Below are positions 60,379 to 64,000 of a DNA stretch of 64,000 nt, piece after piece. The notes beneath the pieces were generated by a model. That model made no database searches and was not told where the DNA came from. It was given only the letters and a program-made list of their open reading frames with translations. Within the stretch, counting starts at the first letter, position 1. Every line of letters begins with the position of its first letter. The DNA is from DB1 sp049323655 (lineage in GTDB: Bacteria > Desulfobacterota > Desulfobulbia > Desulfobulbales > SURF-16). Location of the stretch: the NCBI GenBank assembly GCA_049323655.1, contig JBMONO010000051.1:62001-126000 (forward strand), in the 5' to 3' direction. Position numbers and translations under genes: made by a program.

Positions 60379-60691
60379 CTTGTCGTTCCTGATTACTGGG
60401 TGCACGGCTCCGAAAACACCGAAAGCCACCTGCCCCGTGGTCGTGCCCTCCATGGGCGTGATCGTTTACGGCAGGGATTCCTGATCCCCGCCTGCTGCCA
60501 CAAGACAGTAGCGAAAATACGAGGTAATGGCAAGGATGATCTTACCCGCAAGAATCTGACGGGAATGCGAGAAGCATAAAAGGCCCGTGGGCACGCCGAG
60601 GAAAAGAGAAGCGGGCGCCCGGCTCGGGCCACTGGCCGGAAGAGAGCAGGGAGAGGCCGAAAGCGTATTCAGCCGCTCCCCGATCCCGCGA
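60379..60691. other. Intergenic region between lpxC and proC
   Basis: 313 bases with no supportable gene; open frames on both strands are Arg/Pro-rich and look like composition artefacts. A short GCCC/GGGC hairpin followed by CTTTT (around 60585-60600, minus strand) might end the lpxC transcript. Confidence 0.4.
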
Positions 60692-61678
60692 TCAGAGTGG
60701 CGCCGCCGCGCCGGTGGCAGCGGGGACAACCCGCGCGGGAAACAGCAGGGGAAAAATCCTGTTGCCGGCCGCCATGGTATTCATGACAACCTTTTCCAGG
60801 ACGTTTTCTTCACCGTTGCCGGCAAGGGTGACCAATTGCCAGCACTCCGGATGATCGATGATTTCCTTCATCAATTCAAGATGCTGGGCATGACCGGCCC
60901 TGACCGCCCTGACGTGACCGAGCAGCGAAAAACCGAGCAGGGCCAGATCGCCGATGAGATCAAGTATCTTATGACGGACAAACTCATTGGAAAAACGGAG
61001 CCCTTCCGCATTGAGGATGGCGCCGTGATCGATAACAATGGCGTTGTCCAGCGAGCCGCCGAGGGCCTTGCCGTTGCGGCGCAGATACTCGACCTCGTGC
61101 AGGAAACCGAAGGTGCGGGCCGAGGCGAGTTCCTTGACAAATGTATGGCTGGTGACATCCATGGTAAAGGTCTGCCGGCGAATCAATGGGTGCTCGAATT
61201 TGATCTCACCGCTTACCTTAAAGCCATCGCACGGCTCGATCCGCAGCATGGTCTCACCGTTGCGCAGCTCAAGCGGCCGGGTAATCTTCAGCATCAGCCG
61301 TTTCTCTTTCTGCCGTTGCCGACCGGCCTTGAGCAGCAGATGCACAAAAGGTGAGGCACTGCCGTCCATGATCGGCACCTCGTCGTTATCGAGTTCAACC
61401 AGAGCGTTGTCGATGCCGATGCCGGCAAGGGCAGCAAGCAGATGCTCGGTGGTGGAGACCTCGGCGCCGTCTTTGGCGATCGTCGTCGCCAGCACGGTAT
61501 TGCTGACTCGACTCAGCAGCGCCGGGATAACCACCCTGTCGGCAAGATCGGTGCGTACAAAGCGTATACCGGTATTGGCCGCCGCCGGCTTAACCACCAG
61601 CCTGACCGCTTTACCGGAATGGAGTCCGATACCGGCAAAGCTGACCTCTTTCTTGATCGTATGCTGCCATATATCCAT
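60692..61678 (-). CDS. lpxC: UDP-3-O-acyl-N-acetylglucosamine deacetylase
   Basis: 328 residues from ATG 61678, since MDIWQHTIKKEVSFAGIGLH aligns with LpxC N-termini; a start 36 codons earlier lacks similarity. Zinc ligands appear in STTEHLLAALAG and in EFVRHKILDLIGDL (His and Asp); RTFGFLHEVEYLR is also typical. It catalyses the committed step of lipid A synthesis in the cytoplasm. lpxK and waaA lie upstream on the same strand. Confidence 0.96.
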   Translation of the reverse strand: MDIWQHTIKKEVSFAGIGLHSGKAVRLVVKPAAANTGIRFVRTDLADRVVIPALLSRVSNTVLATTIAKDGAEVSTTEHLLAALAGIGIDNALVELDNDEVPIMDGSASPFVHLLLKAGRQRQKEKRLMLKITRPLELRNGETMLRIEPCDGFKVSGEIKFEHPLIRRQTFTMDVTSHTFVKELASARTFGFLHEVEYLRRNGKALGGSLDNAIVIDHGAILNAEGLRFSNEFVRHKILDLIGDLALLGFSLLGHVRAVRAGHAQHLELMKEIIDHPECWQLVTLAGNGEENVLEKVVMNTMAAGNRIFPLLFPARVVPAATGAAAPL

Positions 61679-61982
61679 GAGATTCACAATATTTTGCTCC
61701 GCGCCCACAATGCCGATCCCGAATCGTTCGGACACTGCTGGAGGCACTCCCCGATTGCCCTGAAATGCAAACAACCGGCACGGCATTTTTTAACAGAATA
61801 ACATCAGTTGCGCCGATGCCAGAAAACACACAATACACATGCAAAAAAAAAGCCGAAACTCAAGAAAAAAAATAAGATCAAGCATAACAGCCAGTTAATG
61901 GGACAAGACCAGTTGCTCATTGCAACAGCACGCCCAAAATCGCGTTGCAAAAAAAACACATTATGGTTTTTTTCCCATGAGC
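61679..61982. other. Gap between lpxK and lpxC
   Basis: 304 bases, AT-rich toward lpxK. A weak ATGG/CCAT hairpin with a T8 run lies just after the lpxK stop (minus strand, about 61945-61980) and could attenuate the upstream transcript. No gene is visible. Confidence 0.4.
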
Positions 61983-63029
61983 TCAGGAGACTGTTGCCAG
62001 CCTGGCAAGAACAAAGGCATCGAAATCCGCCTCAGGTCGCAGCTCCATGCGGAGGGCATAAAGGGGAAGGGGCAATTGCGCCTCCCGCAGCTTGACGAGA
62101 TCCTTTTCGGTGGTGATGAGGCCGTCGCCGGAAAAGCCGGCAAGCTGTTTTTTCAAAAATTCCAGCTCAGGGGCAAGGTAACGGCAATGATCGCGGAAAG
62201 CCTGAAACCCCCTGGTCCGCAGTCCGGCCTGCTCCAGACTGCGCACAAAGGAAGCGGGCTGCGCCAGTCCACAGAAGGCAAAATACGTCATCTCCCGGGC
62301 CTGGGCCAGGGACAGCTCTTCTCCCTGCACATTGATGAGGGAGAGGGGGCGATACTCGGCCGAAAAAATCGGGATACCGGGGAATTTCTTCGTCAATGCC
62401 CGGCTGATTGCGGCAAAGCGCTGCCGGTTGGCATCGTTGACGCCGGTCAGAATAAAGGCGTGGGCACGGGCCAGGGCCGTGAGCGGTTCCCGCATGTCGC
62501 CACCGGGGAAGATCCGATTATTGCCGAGAAAACTCTCCACCCCGAACAGCACCAGATCGACATCGCGCGCCAAAGGGAGATGTTGAAAGCCGTCGTCGAG
62601 GATGACGGAGCGGGCGCCAAGTCGCTCCACCGCCCAGCGGCCGCCTTCACTCCGTTTTCTACTGGTCAGCACCGGCACCCCGGGAAGATTTTCCGCCATA
62701 TAATAAGGTTCATCGCCGGCGGAACGCGCATCAAGCAGAAGTGACACGCCGTCGGAGACCACATTGACCTTTTCCTTTGCCCTGCCGTCGTAGCCGCGAC
62801 TGACAATGACCGGCGCCCGGTCGGCCAGCAGACGGGCAAGATGGATGGTCATCGGTGTTTTACCGGTGCCGCCCAGGGTCAGATTGCCGACACTGATCAC
62901 CGGCACCGACAGCCGCTGCCGCGGCAGAAGCCCCTTGCCGTACGCCCAGGCCCGCAAAGCCATGGCAAGACCATACAGGGGAGAAAGCGGCCGGCCGACG
63001 GCAAACAGCATCTGCAAATGCTCACTCAT
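61983..63029 (-). CDS. lpxK: Tetraacyldisaccharide 4'-kinase
   Basis: 348 residues. After an N-terminal amphipathic helix (SPLYGLAMALRAWAYGKG), the Walker A reads VISVGNLTLGGTGKTP; GDEPYYMAENLP, VILDDGFQHLPLARDVDLVLF and the GLAQP segment follow the LpxK pattern. It phosphorylates the lipid A disaccharide at the inner membrane. Its ATG overlaps the waaA stop by four bases. Confidence 0.96.
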   Translation of the reverse strand: MSEHLQMLFAVGRPLSPLYGLAMALRAWAYGKGLLPRQRLSVPVISVGNLTLGGTGKTPMTIHLARLLADRAPVIVSRGYDGRAKEKVNVVSDGVSLLLDARSAGDEPYYMAENLPGVPVLTSRKRSEGGRWAVERLGARSVILDDGFQHLPLARDVDLVLFGVESFLGNNRIFPGGDMREPLTALARAHAFILTGVNDANRQRFAAISRALTKKFPGIPIFSAEYRPLSLINVQGEELSLAQAREMTYFAFCGLAQPASFVRSLEQAGLRTRGFQAFRDHCRYLAPELEFLKKQLAGFSGDGLITTEKDLVKLREAQLPLPLYALRMELRPEADFDAFVLARLATVS

Positions 63030-64000
63030 GAAAGCACCTCCCCGATCAGATCAAGATAGCGATCGTTAACCCCCTGCCGGGCCGTGACAAAGGTGCGGGA
63101 CATAGCGCCCCGTGCTTTACGCAGCCCCTCATCGGCCAGCAGAGGGTCGATCTTCTCCGCCAACTCTTCAGCATCCACCGCCTCTTCGGCGCAGCCCTCC
63201 GCCAACATCTCTTCCACCACATCGGCAAAGTCCTCCATGTGGACGCCGAAAAAGACCGGTACTCCGAAAACAGCCGGCTCCAACGGATTATGGCCACCCT
63301 CCGCCACCATACTGCCGCCGACAAAGGCGACATCAGCGATGGCATAGAGCCCGGCCAGCTCGCCCATGGTATCGAGCACCATGACCTGATTATCCGCCAC
63401 CATCCCGTTGCTACGGCGGGAAACGGCCAGACCGTGCCGCCGGACCAGCCGTTCCACCTCATCGGCTCGCTCCACCGCGCGGGGAGCGATGATGAGAAAA
63501 AGCGCAGGGAATGTATGCTGCAACCGCTGAAAAACCGCACAGACGATCTCCTCTTCCCCCGGGTGGGTGCTGCCGGCAATCCAGATGAGCCGATGCGAGC
63601 CGATGGCGAAATCCTCTCTGGCAAAGGAACGCACCGCGGTGGGCAGCACCGCGTCATATTTGAGATTGCCAAGCACCCGCAGACGCTGCCGCTTTACCCC
63701 GAGTTCAACCATTCTCGCCATGTCCAGCCGGCGCTGGAGAGCAAGGACACGAAAGGAGGCAAACAACGGCAGAAACAATGGCCGCAGCCGCCGGTATCTG
63801 GTATAAGATTTCTCGGAGATGCGGCCATTGACCAGGACAGCGGGAATCGCCGCCTGCCGCAGTCCATGCAGGAGATTGGGCCAGAAATCAGTCTCGACCA
63901 GGACAAAGAGATCAGGCCGGATGGCACGGATGAAACGCCGCACCACCGGATAGAGATCCAGGGGAAAGGGAATCAGTCCGTCGATGGGAAAATCGGCAAG
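63026..64000 (-). CDS. waaA: 3-deoxy-D-manno-octulosonic acid (Kdo) transferase, 5' partial
   Basis: The frame is open to the right edge, so the N-terminus lies outside; a GTG at 63946 is internal. Visible N-terminal sequence LIPFPLDLYPVVRRF and RPDLFVLVETDFWPNLLHGL matches the KdtA domain that precedes the acceptor site. The GT-B C-terminal half includes IAGSTHPGEEEIV, VAFVGGSMVAEGGHNPLEPA (donor site) and ends in a helical tail. It attaches Kdo to lipid A precursors. The stop overlaps lpxK by four bases. Confidence 0.94.
   Translation of the reverse strand, partial: LADFPIDGLIPFPLDLYPVVRRFIRAIRPDLFVLVETDFWPNLLHGLRQAAIPAVLVNGRISEKSYTRYRRLRPLFLPLFASFRVLALQRRLDMARMVELGVKRQRLRVLGNLKYDAVLPTAVRSFAREDFAIGSHRLIWIAGSTHPGEEEIVCAVFQRLQHTFPALFLIIAPRAVERADEVERLVRRHGLAVSRRSNGMVADNQVMVLDTMGELAGLYAIADVAFVGGSMVAEGGHNPLEPAVFGVPVFFGVHMEDFADVVEEMLAEGCAEEAVDAEELAEKIDPLLADEGLRKARGAMSRTFVTARQGVNDRYLDLIGEVLS

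Overview
The window is a gene-dense (roughly 58-60 % GC by eye) chromosomal segment of a Gram-negative, probably anaerobic bacterium, most likely a Desulfobacterota/Desulfobulbales-type organism. This placement is an inference from three things: the lipid A genes (lpxC, lpxK, waaA) and an outer-membrane barrel; a tetraheme cytochrome c, a polyferredoxin and a pair of TatA proteins; and many sigma-54 (NtrC-type) regulators and c-di-GMP proteins. There is no prophage, integrase, insertion sequence or CRISPR array. The only mobile-looking DNA is two families of short dispersed palindromic repeats.

Layout. 1-4744: a PEP-synthase-like protein (cut by the left edge), a dual-specificity phosphatase fused to a cysteine cluster, and an NtrC-type regulator, all co-directional. 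4785-5324: CheX-like protein. 5638-10890: LtaS-like sulfatase-fold transferase, a secreted TIM-barrel protein lacking an obvious nucleophile, and the ABC-F ATPase Uup. 10902-13724: FmdB zinc ribbon, a 47-aa mini-protein, a small unknown, an M23-like protein and a PilZ protein. 13858-19461: CNNM/CBS membrane protein, polyferredoxin, HtrA-type protease, MgtE and a FliF-tail-like orphan. 19642-24068: GGDEF-PilZ cyclase, YihY and TypA. 24524-29001: RND efflux pair. 29200-34388: tetraheme cytochrome, ClC channel, dNTPase and class II aldolase. 34471-38518: two tatA genes and the complete dTDP-rhamnose cassette (rfbBACD, each junction a 4-base overlap).

39076-42890 holds a CsgG-like lipoprotein, a CsgG-like protein with about nine 33-residue Asp/Cys-rich repeats, and a barrel-like outer-membrane protein; this is the best candidate for an undescribed surface system. 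42960-49559: split COG2187-type kinase pair, ahcY, metK, tRNA-Glu(CUC), flavin reductase and malQ. 49902-55051: rpoD, comEC and convergent pilT, suggesting natural transformation or twitching. 55324-58661: PHP phosphatase coupled to a second NtrC-type regulator, then DUF948 and YtxH stress-type proteins. 58729-64000: nadK, proC, lpxC, lpxK and waaA (cut by the right edge).

The most unexpected structure is intergenic. A ~130-base palindromic element (type A: five copies plus a fragment) and a ~100-base element (type B: three copies plus a remnant) occupy gaps between operons and share the terminal motif GATGGTCYCGTAAAAA. One type A copy is flanked by a perfect 9-base direct repeat that forms the end of the cytochrome gene, which is what a recent transposition would leave.
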